DNA from: Apoderus coryli
Taxonomy: Eukaryota > Arthropoda > Insecta > Coleoptera > Attelabidae
DNA length: 64,000 bases
Direction: 5' to 3'
Assembly: GCA_911728435.2 (NCBI GenBank)
Contig: OU452213.1
Coordinates: forward strand, 4,753,834-4,817,833
This document shows, in pieces, positions 30,244-41,799 of the stretch (within the stretch, counting starts at the first letter, position 1; each line of letters begins with the position of its first letter). Both the position numbers and the translations under genes were made by a program. Below the pieces are notes generated by a model. It worked only from the letters and a program-made list of their open reading frames with translations, did not search any database and had not been told where the DNA came from.

Positions 30244-30477
30244 ATGAACGTAAGAATATTAATTTTTTTCTACAGTATGCTACTGATTGTATCTCTCGCA
30301 ACGGCTAGCGTTATCAGCAATACGAGAGATGCAAAAAGAAGGTTAAATGCAAGGAAAAAGCTGCAAATCAAATCACCAGGTAGACATGGCTTTCGTGGTC
30401 TGGATACCAATTGTACTGATATGGGAGATGGTAGCTGTGGAAATGGTAATACCACAGTTAAAATAATATACAGTTAG
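30244..30477 (+). CDS. putative small secreted peptide precursor
   Basis: 77 residues. The N-terminal MNVRILIFFYSMLLIVSLAT is a textbook signal peptide, with cleavage likely after ATA or TAS at ~21-23. The mature part is basic, with dibasic or tribasic sites (KRR, RKK), then a GRHGFRG segment. A short two-cysteine loop follows (CTDMGDGSC), with two N-glycosylation sequons (NCT, NTT) beside it. The product would be secreted, possibly processed like a neuropeptide or defence peptide. The ATG has a good context (gccATGa) directly after a tttttttcag acceptor-like tract. No TE homology is visible, unlike nearly everything else here, so this is the best host-gene candidate. I do not recognise the family. 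Confidence 0.6.
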   Translation: MNVRILIFFYSMLLIVSLATASVISNTRDAKRRLNARKKLQIKSPGRHGFRGLDTNCTDMGDGSCGNGNTTVKIIYS

Positions 30478-30654
30478 TTCCCATCGTGTTGGAACGTTTC
30501 ATCATCATGTCTATAAATCAATTCAATTCAATAATATAGTAGCGGGCCAGAAATGTAGCTGGAGTCTAGTGGACCTTCTTGTCTATAGTTATTATTCTAT
30601 GATCAAAGTAGTTAGGTTAATGCCCTCCGCTTATACCAGTAGTATTAATTAAGG

Positions 30655-30835
30655 ACAGTTCGGGAACTTTACTGAAATAAAAAGTGGATCGTTTTCGCAC
30701 CCAGTACAAAACATACTTACATCGTACTTATGAGATAATAGTGAAAACACTTGTTTGGATTATAAGAGATGCCTTCTCAGCAGGAACTACAAGTTTAGTG
30801 ACCTTTATTTCAAAATAAAACAGACAAATCTATCT
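30655..30835 (-). repeat. inverted copy of the 4895-5080 dispersed repeat
   Basis: Begins ggacagttcgggaactttac and ends in aaaataaaacagacaaat. It is the reverse complement of the earlier copy and lies immediately against the hAT terminus at 30837. Confidence 0.7.
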
Positions 30836-30836
30836 G

Positions 30837-31423
30837 CAGTGGCGGCCGTGAGTCCTGAGGGTTGTGAGGCAGTACAAAGATTTTTATAAGAAAAATGTTC
30901 ATTACCAATATTATAATATTATGTATATTCTTTGCTGATTATTTGGAAACTATCAATAACGGATGATAAGTAATTTATATTTACATGCAATATGTGCAGC
31001 ACTTTTTTCGGGAATAGAGAGACTACGAGCTAAATTTTTTATATCAGAATACCGAGTATTATTAGATACTGAAAACATGACACAAGGTCAACAAAATATT
31101 TTTTTTAAGCTAACCAATCAAACTTTTTGTACCAGTCATTATTAAAACCCCTAGTTTTTCCCGCGGAGCAAATATTTATTAAATATTTACTTAAATCTGG
31201 AATAGGCCTCGCTAATTCTTGAACGACGTATAGTTTATCGTCGTATCGCTTTGAAAATGACCGTCGATATATTAAATAATTGATTATATCCCCAGAATTT
31301 CGCATTTCTAAATCTACGTTTACTTGTACTACTGTCGGCGTTAGTGCACTGCAGCCTGGACCTAGAACATCCATATTTTCTATACTATTAAAACCCTTTG
31401 TGGCCCAACTTAATTTTTTGTTT
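30837..31423 (-). pseudogene. hAT-type transposase N-terminal (TTF finger) remnant
   Basis: Minus strand 31374-31105 encodes VQVNVDLEMRNSGDIINYLI, then RPIPDLSKYLIN and RGFNNDWYKKFDWLA, the start of a TTF-type zinc finger found before hAT/ZMYM-like transposases. A further frame at ~30960-31060 reads DIKNLARSLSIPEKSAAHIA, the KNL...H.SS.H part of the same finger. The CFCFxC block between them is deleted. The terminal repeat cagtggcggccgtgag starts at 30837. Heavily decayed. Confidence 0.7.
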
Positions 31424-31426
31424 TAA

Positions 31427-32331
31427 CACGTTGAGTGCCACAATGGAAGCAAAAAATTTGGCTCCAATGGCCATTTTTTTTTTGAATTTTCAAATAAAAT
31501 ACTATTTTGTTAAAGTCAAAATACAACAAAAATATTTAGTTTTGAAACTTCTTGGGATGAGGCTCACAAATTAGACAACAGGTTAAATAACGACCTGTTA
31601 TTTATTGAAGAACTAAGGCTCAAGAAAAGAAAACTAAATACAACAAAAATGATGTAAGAAATATTTAGATGCTCTAGAAACATGGTTTTGAAAATGCATC
31701 CACGTTGGATACTCGAGACCAATTTGCATATTATAACCACGTGCATCCAACGCAGATACAGATGAGAGCATATGGAACATCGTTGAGATGAGGACCAAAA
31801 ATGGTACCGAAAATTGGTAATGAAACTGCTAGCGGGTGGGTACTGCAGTTCTAAAAAAATTACACCAGGAAACCAAAATCCAAACAAAAAATATTTAGAA
31901 GAAATGCTACGTATTCCATCTACTATTATTTAGAAGAAAGTCAAGGTTCTGGCAGAAAAAGTGGTCGATATTGAAACTGTTACAAAAAAAAAGTGATGGA
32001 AATTAAATTTAGATCACGTCCCGTGTGAAAGATATTATTGCTTATAGTGTTTTTTTGAAGTCTACGAATGTTTTGGTACTTGAAATATTACTCCTAACTT
32101 AGGACTACGTGTTCCTTTTTATTTTCATCGTTTTGCAATAAACTATTTTTTTAAATAAACTACGTATAAAGTCCACTCTAGCAAAAAAAAAATAAACAGA
32201 AACAAAATCCGCAAGCCTGCATCTAACACGGATACATACGGCTAGAAATATAAAAACCAAGGTGGATACGTGTAGTCCTTGAAACATTCTGCCTTATGTA
32301 TCCATGTTGAATACATACGGCATTCAACGTG
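31427..32331. mobile_element. TTAA-flanked piggyBac-like non-autonomous element
   Basis: ttaa at 31423-31426 and 32332-32335 flank termini cacgttgagtgcc and (inverse) cacgttgaatgcc. The interior contains a second inverted word, gaatacatacggcattc, near the right end. There is no transposase. Exact TTAA duplication plus inverted ends is the piggyBac signature. Confidence 0.7.
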
Positions 32332-32374
32332 TTAAACAAAGTATTTACTTACATCAATTAAAACTATGAGGTTT

Positions 32375-33581
32375 ATTAAGTGTACTAATATACAAAATTG
32401 ATTGAAAAAAGGGATAGTTTTTTCCACTGCGGAACCACTAGGAAAATAAGAACTAGTATGAACAGATTTTGAAAAATACATTTATTGCCTAGTGAACAAA
32501 ATTTTAAAAACTAACTACTTTATAATTCATTAAATTCACATTAATGTTTATGAAATTGAAGGAAACATTTTTTTTTATTGGTAAGGCAGAGTCCAACGTT
32601 GTATGATGAGCAGTGCCATCTGGTTCTATGTGGCTCTTTTTTGGTACTGCAGTGCGTGCATCATCCTAAACTGGTACATGCATGATGCTATAAAATTATA
32701 CTGAATCTCATCTCTTGAGGACCAATAATCCTTGTAACTCGGTAAATAATTTATTCCCATAGACAAATTTATTCCCAGAAATCATTTTAATTGATCTGCC
32801 GGTGTGGGTGTAATTTTCGACTTTTTTTTGAACAACGTAAAGGTGTGTTTCAAAAACAATTGGTTCTAAAAGGTCATCCGAAAATAAAAGTCTAGAAATG
32901 TCTGTTGGGGTCTCAATATGATCCGGAATGTGTGGTCCTGAATTTTCGAGAAATGGTTGAGGTTGACAATATTAGTCCAAGTTTTTGACCACTGACACAG
33001 GAACAGGCAGCTTTGATATTTCCTGTTCGTCTTGTGCTTCTTCAATTGGGTCCTGTTCCATAACATAATTTGCCTCATCACTCAGTTCAACGTCATCAAA
33101 GTTTATGGGGGTCATTGTCCGATGGAATTTCTTCCAAAATGTCGAACAGAGCTTTTGCAGACAATTTTTCTAAATCAGAAAACTTCTAATTAAATTGTAC
33201 TAAACGTACTAGAGGTTCCATATGGAACCACCAAATATAACAATCAAAAATCAGTTGCAATTTTTGAAATTTGCCTATTCTATAAATCAAATAGTAAGAT
33301 CACATTTCAACAAAGTAAAATAACAATAACCCCAACTGACATATTCCGACCACAAAAGCGTTTTAGCAATCACGTACACCCCATATTTTGTAAAAGACAT
33401 ACGATATGTAACGTCTCTACTGTATGACACAAGATAATGCCGATGGTTAAGCGCACATCGCATCACATACCCCCACTTAACCACAGATAAAGGTGGTTCC
33501 GGCCAACGGTTACTAGTCTACTAGGAAAATATTTTTTGATTAGTGGTTCTGCAATGGGACCACCGGCAAACAAAGGGTTAA
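32375..33581 (-). pseudogene. piggyBac-like transposase remnant with one terminal repeat
   Basis: Minus strand 33130-32880: VELSDEANYVMEQDPIEEAQ, then a stop, SGPHIPDHIETPTDISRLLF, SDDLLEPIVFETHLYVVQKK. After a one-base shift: ADQLK, FLGI, SMGINYLPSYKDYWSSRDEI, YNFIASCM. This is the N-terminal part of a piggyBac transposase (DDE_Tnp_1_7). The catalytic Asp region is missing. The right end is TTAA (33578-33581) followed inward by ccctttgtttgccgg. The left end was not resolved. Confidence 0.78.
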
Positions 33582-33589
33582 CCATTCAC

Positions 33590-34240
33590 TATTTATTTAT
33601 TGTATTTATTGCCTGTCCCTAGTGTCCCTTAATTTATTACGATTATTATAAAGGAAAACCAGAAAGAAATAATGATAATTTACAAAATCGGTAGCTACTA
33701 CCTAAAATAATATTGATCCAAACATAAGAAAACAGAAAGATGAATTGAACAAAGATCAAAGATAATGTGTAATCAATAGGTCAAAGCGAGAGAACGCTAA
33801 GTAGTAAGTGAAGGGGTATAAGACAGACGTGGATGTTTTGTTTCAGTCACTCAATTTGCTGTATATCTAAAAACGCAAGAAGAGGCACAGCCTCACTTTC
33901 CATCTTTGTTTCACACATTAATGTATTGCTGCAGTAATACCTACTATGCTAGACAGAATTGTGCAACTCCAATTGATATTAATGTGTTTCAAGTTTAACG
34001 TTGATAGAGCTAAAGGCAATGTGTACTCTTATAATAAATACTTTGAAAATAAAATACGTACATGAGTACATGCCTGCGATGAATGAATATGCAATTTATA
34101 GCAATACAATATATTATTATCAACTCAGCTCACATAAATTATTAAATTAAAAAAAAAGCTTTGTATACAACACATAAAAATGTTAGCTGATCAATGTGGT
34201 AGTAGATAACAATAATTAAAAGTGGCAACTCGCCTTGCAT
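33590..34240. other. no recognisable feature
   Basis: AT-rich stretch between the piggyBac terminus and the Tc1 fragment. Confidence 0.5.
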
Positions 34241-34245
34241 AGGGA

Positions 34246-34545
34246 CTAGAGGCACTGCCTCTGACTTAAAATTATGTAATTACGGCCAGTATGTTCACGA
34301 GCAAAGTTTAATCGCATAGTTTTATGGTGTCGAGTGAAAACAGGCTTTCGTACCGGTCTTCCTGATTTTAAATCTCCTTCCCGTAACCTGTTTCTAACAG
34401 TCTGATTAGAAATGGTTACCTGATGCGCCATCCTAAGTGTACTTTGAAGGTCTTTTGCTGTCGCTATTCGTTTTCGCAAAGAAGAAACTACTAAAAATTA
34501 CAGGGTTTTCCAAAAGTGTTCCTTTAATTTTTTTGAGCAGTGTCT
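34246..34545 (-). pseudogene. Tc1-like transposase N-terminal fragment with terminal repeat
   Basis: Terminal repeat cactgctcaaaaaaattaaa (inverse at 34520-34545), then a paired-like HTH: RKRIATAKDLQSTLRMAHQV, ISNQTVRNRLREGDLKSGRP and HKTMRLNFAREHTGRN. It ends before the catalytic DDE domain. The repeat is the same as the orphan ends in the composite units. Confidence 0.85.
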
Positions 34546-34549
34546 GCTT

Positions 34550-35270
34550 TAGGTGAGCCGTACTTTTATGAAAGTTAGGTTTATTTTGAACGGGGAATCT
34601 AAAAATATATTCATATACAGGGCATGCTTTTTAAAAAAACACAACGATGGTTCATTTCTTATATTTGGGACACCCTTTATAAATTCACAATATTTTTAAA
34701 ATGTAGCCATACATTTTTTTTATCGAACCCATGAATAAAACTTTCAGGAAATTAAATAGTTTAGCCATACTATTCCGTATCGTATGGCGTGAATAAGCCT
34801 GTATATTTGATTTTTGATTCTACTCAATAATGCAATTCGTTTTGTAGAAAACTGCAACATCATGGATATCCTTAAAAAGGGACCATTTAAAGACTGCAAA
34901 AACGAAACAAAAACATTAGGTATAGTAAAACCAAACCTCTAAACCTTTGTGACGAAAAAAGGAGGATCAATAAAATTTAATTTTTAATGAAATGTGTTTG
35001 AATTTACACCAATATTTGTGTGATTTACATAAATCACAAAAATTGAACCACTTAAGGAGGCGAAGTCTAACTTATAGCTACTCTACTTAACCTCCAAAAG
35101 CAGCGCAATGAACAAGTAGTATACAAACTAAAACATTTTCATTAAGAATTTAAATAGTTTTGTATACATGGACATCTCATGACTATCCTAAAAAATATTA
35201 TTAATCATCGGGATTGTTTTTTCACTTACCATTATTGCAAATTTAGAAAAAATCAGAAAAGAAAACAATT
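34550..35270. other. no recognisable feature
   Basis: AT-rich, with no coding or repeat signal I can support. Confidence 0.5.
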
Positions 35271-35276
35271 ACATCG

Positions 35277-35503
35277 CTATTGAGTTTCTAAAAGGTACTG
35301 TTTGCATAAAATTTTAAATCTTTTACGATGAGGATTACTACCGGCTGAGCTTGCCGGTAGGCTGTTAAAACACTCTATAGCATTATAAGTAAAACTTCTT
35401 TGAAAAAGGGCGGTACGATGATGTGGCATAGTTATCTTGTTTTGTTGTCTAATGTTAATCAGATGGATCGAATTTCTTGGAATTAGTTTTTCTTTAATTG
35501 ACA
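35277..35503 (-). pseudogene. C-terminal end of the split Jockey-type LINE
   Basis: SIKEKLIPRNSIHLINIRQQ, then PHHRTALFQRSFTYNAIECF and LPASS. It matches the end of ORF2 in the related plus-strand element (54947-55125: SPRSSIHSVNVRSRN, HRTTMFKKCFTYNAVKLYN). The rest of this LINE lies at 37800-39260, on the other side of a newer LINE insertion. Confidence 0.85.
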
Positions 35504-37570
35504 ATGGAGCATTTACATTATGATTGGAGCGAGGTATCCTTGTCTATTACTGTTGGTTCTTCGTGCTCGGCCTTTTACAGCATTCTCGAGAACATTTTTG
35601 AACAGTGCGTTCCTTATAAATCCAAACGGCATATGCGATTTCCAGTCTGGTACTCTGCTGAGTTAATTGTGAATATTTTTAATAAAGAAAACACTTATAG
35701 AAACTATAGAAAGCTTGGGTCTGATTATTACAGGTTTAAATACGTTGAGTTGAGGCGCTTGATCAAGTCTCAGATAACGACTGATTTTAGCACATATCTG
35801 TCAACTATCGAGAGAGATTTGCAACGCGATCCGGCTGGATTTTGGTCTTATATAAATAACAAACGTGGTAATTCCAGAATTCCGGGTGTAATCAGGGATG
35901 ACGCTTCAGAGTATGATGATCCGCGGCAAATTGTTGACGCTTTTGCTAATTACTTTCAGAGTGTTTATGTGAAATCAAACCCTCAGCATACTGAGACTTT
36001 GCCGGATGCCATTAGCAGTAATTGTGATCCGGGGTGTATTCATCGAGCGACGGCTGAGGACATTATCAATGCAAGTAAAAAACTGAAGCCTAAACCTACG
36101 TCTGGAGCGGACGGTGTGCCCAGTTTTGTTGTAAAGGACTGTATTTATCCTTTATCTAATCCCTTGTGTCATATTTTTAATTTAATTCTACGAACTAGCA
36201 CATTTCCGGACTTGTGGAAAACTGCAAGAGTAATTCCAATTCTGAAGAAGGGAGACTCTAGTATCATTACTAATTATAGACCTATTTCAATTTTGTGTAA
36301 TTTTTCTAAATTGTTTGAAATAGTATTGTATCAATATATATTCTCCACTGTTAAAAATTCTATTACAACTAAACAACATGGCTTTTTCTCAGGCAGATCA
36401 TGCGCGACAAACTTGGCTTGCTTTTCACAGCATGTTTGTGAAGTCTTGGACGCGCGTGGTCAAATTGATGTAGTGTATACGGATTTCAGAAAAGCCTTTG
36501 ATCAGATCGACCACTATGTTCTATTGAGAAAGCTTGAAAATTTCGGTTTTTCGTCGGGGTTGGTCGGCCTACTTAAATCTTATCTATTGGACCGTCGCCA
36601 GTTTGTGAAATATGAAGAGTATGAGTCATTCAAGTTTGTACCTACATCAGGCGTACCACAGGGATCCAACTTAGGTCCATTGCTGTTTATTATTTTTATT
36701 AACGACATTTTCGATTGTGTGTTATGCAATGGGCTACTGTTTGCCGACGACTTAAAACTTTTTCATGAAATTCGTAGCCATGACGACTGTTTGTATCTTC
36801 AAAGATGCTTGCATTTTCTTGCAGACTGGTGTGATAGAAACAAGTTGCATCTGAATATAGACAAGTGTAATGTGGTGACCTATACGAGAAAAGACAATAG
36901 AATTAATTTTAATTATTACATTGACGGTTCTCTCTTGAATCGAGAGACTGTTCTCAGGGACTTGGGTGTTTATTTTGATGAGCGTTTCTCCTTTGTGGCT
37001 CATGTGGAGCACGTCTCGCGACATTGCACTAAGCTACTTGGTTTTATCTTAAGAACTTGTATATATTTTAATAACACCAAAACTTTTAAAATATTATTTA
37101 GTGCTTTTATAAGATCCAGACTGGAATATTGCCAAATTGTATGGCACCCTATCTATGATAGACATGCTGAGACTCTAAACGCGGTGCATCGAAGATTTCT
37201 GAAATATTTGATATTTAGGGATTATGGTGTTTATCCGCAGAGGGGAGCCGAGTATCAGATTTTACTATACGAGTGCGGGGAGGCCTCACTGGAAAGCCGT
37301 CGAAGACTACTAGCCATTAAGTTTTTGCACAGTCTATTGCATGGCTCAACAGACTGTGAGTATTTATTGTCTAAACTGAATTTTCTAATACCACGACAGG
37401 CTGGCAGGCTTAGGTTCACATTTTACGAGGACCCATGTCGTACCAACATAATGCTTCAGTCTCCTGTACACTATATTTGTGACGGTTTTAACAGAGTATC
37501 GCACTTGCTTGATATCAACCACAGCACGCTCGCGAATATTGTTGCCACAATGTCGGGCTTGTTTTGGTGA
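35504..37570 (+). CDS. CR1/Jockey-like LINE ORF2, 5'-truncated, RT intact
   Basis: Open for ~690 codons. It lacks the endonuclease except its very end. The pre-RT region has YDDPRQIVDAFANYFQSVY and SGADGVPSFVVKDC. RT: NYRPISILCNFSKLFE, motif A VVYTDFRKAFDQIDH, motif B SGVPQGSNLGPLLFIIFIND, motif C LLFADDLKLF. The post-RT conserved blocks follow (FIRSRLEYCQIVWHPIYDRH, RRFLKYLIFRDYGVYPQRG). All catalytic aspartates are present and no stop occurs. The 3' untranslated region runs to ~37795, ending ggaaataaagaac and an att-rich tail. It inserted into an older minus-strand Jockey LINE. Confidence 0.92.
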   Translation: MEHLHYDWSEVSLSITVGSSCSAFYSILENIFEQCVPYKSKRHMRFPVWYSAELIVNIFNKENTYRNYRKLGSDYYRFKYVELRRLIKSQITTDFSTYLSTIERDLQRDPAGFWSYINNKRGNSRIPGVIRDDASEYDDPRQIVDAFANYFQSVYVKSNPQHTETLPDAISSNCDPGCIHRATAEDIINASKKLKPKPTSGADGVPSFVVKDCIYPLSNPLCHIFNLILRTSTFPDLWKTARVIPILKKGDSSIITNYRPISILCNFSKLFEIVLYQYIFSTVKNSITTKQHGFFSGRSCATNLACFSQHVCEVLDARGQIDVVYTDFRKAFDQIDHYVLLRKLENFGFSSGLVGLLKSYLLDRRQFVKYEEYESFKFVPTSGVPQGSNLGPLLFIIFINDIFDCVLCNGLLFADDLKLFHEIRSHDDCLYLQRCLHFLADWCDRNKLHLNIDKCNVVTYTRKDNRINFNYYIDGSLLNRETVLRDLGVYFDERFSFVAHVEHVSRHCTKLLGFILRTCIYFNNTKTFKILFSAFIRSRLEYCQIVWHPIYDRHAETLNAVHRRFLKYLIFRDYGVYPQRGAEYQILLYECGEASLESRRRLLAIKFLHSLLHGSTDCEYLLSKLNFLIPRQAGRLRFTFYEDPCRTNIMLQSPVHYICDGFNRVSHLLDINHSTLANIVATMSGLFW

Positions 37571-37799
37571 ATTCGAGTAGATACCTACTTATTTGTAGTT
37601 TCTGTTATTATTTTGAATTATGTTTTGATGGTTTATTCTATTTTTTCTGTTCTCTTATTTCAATTTTCATTCATTCATTTTTTGTATGAAAGGATATTTT
37701 TTTTTTGATCTTTATATGGACACGGATATAATGTGATTATGTTTCCTGTAATTGGGGTTGTACCCTGTTGGAAATAAAGAACTATTAATTTATTATTAA

Positions 37800-39260
37800 G
37801 AATTTGAAATACAAAATTGCCAAAATGATGCAATCGGCGCTTCTCCATTCTCAGCCACCTCATGTCATTAAATGTGATCATCATACCTTCTCAAACCGTT
37901 AACAAATCGAGAGCAGCTATTTTGCACTTTCTGTATTCGATTTTTATCATTCACATCCAGGAGAGAGCCATAAATAAAATCACAGTAATTAAAATTTGAC
38001 AACACTAGTGATTCACACAAAATGTTCCTGTTTCCGTTACTTAAAATATGTCTCTTTGAAGATAAAACTTTTAAATTAAAAAATGTTTTCCGTAGAAGAT
38101 CACGCACATGTTCTCTACATCTTAAATCAGTATCAATTATTAAATCCAAATTTCTGGCAGAAGTAACTAATTTATGTGAATTATAAAATGTCCCTGCATA
38201 TATCTATCAATATTATGTCTACTAGTAGATGGCAATACAATTGATTTTAATGGATATAAGTTTAAATTATGTTGTTTAGAGAGTACTAAGATCTGAATTC
38301 ACGAGCTGTATTGCTCGTTCACGGTCGTTGTTGTCAAAGCTACAGTAGATTTGTGTGTCTTCAGCGTAGGCCTGGATATTACAATGTTCCAATGATTTCA
38401 GGATATCAGACGTGTATATAATAAATAATAAAGGTCCCAAAATTGATCCATGGGGCACACCAGAGACAAGACTAGCCTCACTAGAAAACTGACCTTTATA
38501 AGCAATTTGTTGCTTCCTAGATGACAGATAAGACTCTACAACACGCAATCCACAGTCATCGAGACCATAAAATTTGAGTTTTGTCAGAAGCAACTCCAAA
38601 TTTCTATCACGAGCTCGAATAATATCATCAGTCACCTTAGCCAGCGCCACTGCAGTACTGTAATTTGCTCGAAAACCATTCAGGCAATCCGGTATAATAC
38701 CCTTAGAATGCACATATTCAGAGATCTGTTTGTAAAAAACTTTCTCAAATATTTTTGGAAGAGCTGGCAAAATTCTAAGGTCACTATGGGTCATAGGCTT
38801 CGACTTTTTAGGAAGTGGCAGTCAATACGAAATCTTCCACAAATCAGGAAGGCATCCAACCTCAATGCAACAGTTAATAATATGCACAACAAATTTCTCT
38901 ATAAAAAGACTACAGTATTTAAGCATTTTTGCAGATATGCTATCAACGCCAACAGCATTGGTTTTAATATTGTGCAAGATATCACGGACCTCCAATTCTG
39001 AAGTCATCTTCAAAGAGCATTGACAATCAACATGCCAATAATTAGCTGAATAATAATTTATTTTGTTACGACAATTATTGTCTGAGTTATGCTGCAGAAA
39101 CTGAGAGAAAAAATCATTTATACCTTCAACATTCGATAGTTCTTCAGGAATATCAAAGTTTTTAACAGTTTTAACGTTCATGTCTCTGAGTGACTTCCAT
39201 ATTACTGTTCTGCCTTCTACACATGATGACAATGGTGTAATTACTGTCGATTTAGATGTG
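37800..39260 (-). pseudogene. Jockey-type LINE, interrupted, RT active site mutated
   Basis: From ~39260 downwards: ELEVRDILHNIKTNAVGVDS, ISAKMLKYC (pre-RT), a break near 38800, SDLRILPALPKIFEKVFYK, LNGFRANYSTAVALAKVTDD. A deletion removes motif A: DDIIRARDRNLELLLTKLKF runs directly on. Then SGVPHGSILGPLLFIIYTSD and YAEDTQIYC, where motif C has Glu for the second-last Asp. Post-RT block at 37868-38149 (NRIQKVQNSCSRFVNGL). The chain continues at 35503-35277. Doubly inactivated and split by a younger element. Confidence 0.85.
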
Positions 39261-39284
39261 TTCCACCGAGGAAAAAGCGCCTTG

Positions 39285-39835
39285 CTCCTCTTTTGTGGTA
39301 ATGCTTATTCACAAGATCACAAAATTTAAATATCTGGGAAGTTGGATCAGCGAGAACCTGAATCTTGAGATAGAAATTAGATCCCGCATAGAGCAAGCCA
39401 ACTTTATTAAAATGCGGAATCTATTAACTCAACATTCCACGTTACTGGTATGGAGTCGAGGCCTGGATGCCAAAAGTCAGCAGCATTAACAAGCTGGAAG
39501 CATTTGAGATGTAGGTATATCGCAGAATGCTGCGTATTCCATGGACCGATCATATCAGCAATCGAGAGGTCTTACATCGGATGAACAATTCTCGAGACCA
39601 TAAAAAAGCGAAAGACTGCTTACCTTGGCCATGTCATGATACAGGACAAGTACAGATTCCTGAAACTGATTATGGAGGGCAAGATTGAGGGAAAACGTGG
39701 TCCTGGACGTAGACAGTGCTCTTGGCTGATAAACATAAGGGATTGGACAGGCTTAGATTCAAACTCCCTGCTAAGAAGAGCCCGCGACAGAGACCAATTT
39801 GCCACAATTATTGCCGATCTTCATTGAATGGAAAA
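39285..39835 (+). pseudogene. RTE-type LINE C-terminal fragment
   Basis: KFKYLGSWISENLNLEIEIR and SRIEQA, then after a frameshift INKLEAF, RRMLRIPWTDHIS-like text, and GKIEGKRGPGRRQCSWL, IRDWTGLDSNSLLRRARDRD, ending IIADLH. This is the conserved C-terminus of RTE-clade ORFs, and the sequence after the stop (aaggcacttcaagaagag) matches the usual RTE 3' end. At least two frameshifts. The RT is lost. Confidence 0.82.
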
Positions 39836-39839
39836 GGCA

Positions 39840-40210
39840 CTTCAAGAAGAGAAGAATGCTTATTTATTCATACAATACATATTCTTTCAAGTGACGGACC
39901 GGCAGAGTCCTTTTCAATTACAACTGGCATAAAGCAGGGTTGCCGACCTTGTTTTCGATATTCAATCTCCAATATATACTAAATGCAGGAGTATCGGACT
40001 TGAATTGAATATAAAGAAAACACAGATTCCCTACCAACCTGAACCCAACACTGTGACTTCAGGACATCAAGAGTGTCCTTACCTCGGCAGCATTCTCGCG
40101 CAACCCATGAACTCGAGAGGCTTCGCCTGGTGTCAGTACATCAAAGGAACTTGTGTCAAGTTGCGCAAGTTAATGTGGAAAAATGTTGGTTTACTTTTCT
40201 AGTTGATTGT
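39840..40210 (+). pseudogene. second LINE scrap (RT motif B and post-RT region)
   Basis: ITTGIKQGCRP resembles RT motif B, followed ~60 bp later by GLELNIKKTQIPYQPEPNT and ECPYLGSILAQPM, a post-RT region. The catalytic YADD stretch between them is deleted. It starts directly after the RTE 3' end. Confidence 0.6.
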
Positions 40211-40214
40211 TTGT

Positions 40215-41003
40215 GCTCGTCGAAGATGGTGTGGACTAACGATTTAATTTTAAAATTTCGTTAAATTTATATGTTATACATTAGGAATGGAAACACTATA
40301 CAAATTTGTAATACGGCCATACTACATATTTATAACTTTTAAACTCAATTTTCTCGAGAATTATCGAGGAACATATCAAAAGTCACCTATCGCTGTCAAG
40401 AAGAGAGAAAAATGTTTTCAAATGATGTAGCACTTGACCGTATCTATGGGTCGCGAGATTGGAAATGCAAGTAGAGATATTAATTAATATGAATCAACCT
40501 GTACCTTAAATGATTCGCCAAAACCTGACCTGCGCCAACAAACGTAATCCGACAATAGTTTATTAAACTTTTATTTATGTATACTATAAAAATATTTATA
40601 GATTTATCGATTGTCTATCAAAAACAATTAATTTAAATAGTATAACATCAGATGTTACATATAGCGTTTCTATTGAAGGCCGTTTTTTTTTGTATTAAAA
40701 TAATTTCTATTGTTGTTTTGGGATATTTTGCGAAGTCAGGTAGTAGGACATTTGATGAACTGTTAGTCAGCAAATTATCAAACTAAATATTTTACGAATT
40801 TGTTTTAAAATTAGCCGATATTATGCAATTCATGAATTAGTAAACGTTCAGCAATTTCTGGTCACACTCCTTCCGCATGAATCTGTTAGAAAAATAAATA
40901 AATCCCTAACTTAGTCTTGCTAAAGTGGCCCCATATCACAGCTTATAACAAATAAGTGAGAATTAAAGTCGAACTCTACGAAATAATTGTAATAAACTAC
41001 CAC
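40215..41003. other. no recognisable feature
   Basis: AT-rich DNA between the LINE scraps and the hAT element. Confidence 0.5.
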
Positions 41004-41011
41004 CCAGGAGG

Positions 41012-41799
41012 CAGTGGCGATGCCTGACTTTTTCTAAAGTGTTACCAAAACCAGATGTAAAAAATCTTATCTTTAAAAGAAAAGTTTATTTTGAACTTCC
41101 CAAATATAATTTTTTGGTTATTTTAGATGTCTATTTTATTTAAACTTTTTTTTTAACTTATTTAAAATAGGTGTTGGTTTTCCATTTTCAATGATCTCCT
41201 TTTTTTCTTCAAAATTATACAAGGAGAAGGATTTTTCAAGTAGTTGACCGATGACGCAGCGGCACGCATCCATGTTTATTTATTTAATTACACGCACACT
41301 GTATGCCGCAGCCTATTCTGTGTAACAACTAACGAGTAACCAAAACAAAAAATGGTAACAAGCTTACATAATATGCTTTCGCGCGACATGACACGAGTCG
41401 GCCCCGACCAGGGGCCGATGGACCATCACGCGTATCCATAAACGAAAGTGGTAACATTCAATCTAGTGTAAGCGAGGCAGATTTATCGTGTTATATCAAC
41501 ATCGTCGCGAGACGGATATCTTATTAATTAATTACTGAATTATTACATATTGCTGTTATATTTATTTTCAAGATTTTTAGCTGTTACCAATGGTAACAGT
41601 GGTTACATGGACGCTTCGCCACTACCATCTTGTTAAAACGGGCTGAGGTGGAAGCGAAGTGTTTGGAAGGATTTCTTTAAAATACTACACTCGAGTAGGT
41701 GCTTTAAGAAATACAGTGGTATACACAGTGTATGTATGTGTATACACAGTGTATACAGTGGTGTGTAAAAACAGTGGTTACATGGATGTTTCGCCACTG
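41012..41799. mobile_element. hAT-type non-autonomous element with 8-bp duplication
   Basis: Perfect 8-bp duplication ccaggagg (41004-41011 and 41800-41807). Left end cagtggcgatgcctg; right end (inverse) cagtggcgaaacatcc. The right terminus is present twice, at ~41590-41628 (gttacatggacgcttcgccacta) and at 41775-41799. The outer copy is the one that matches the duplication. A tatacacagtgtatac palindromic repeat lies at ~41718-41756 between the two. No transposase. Confidence 0.85.
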
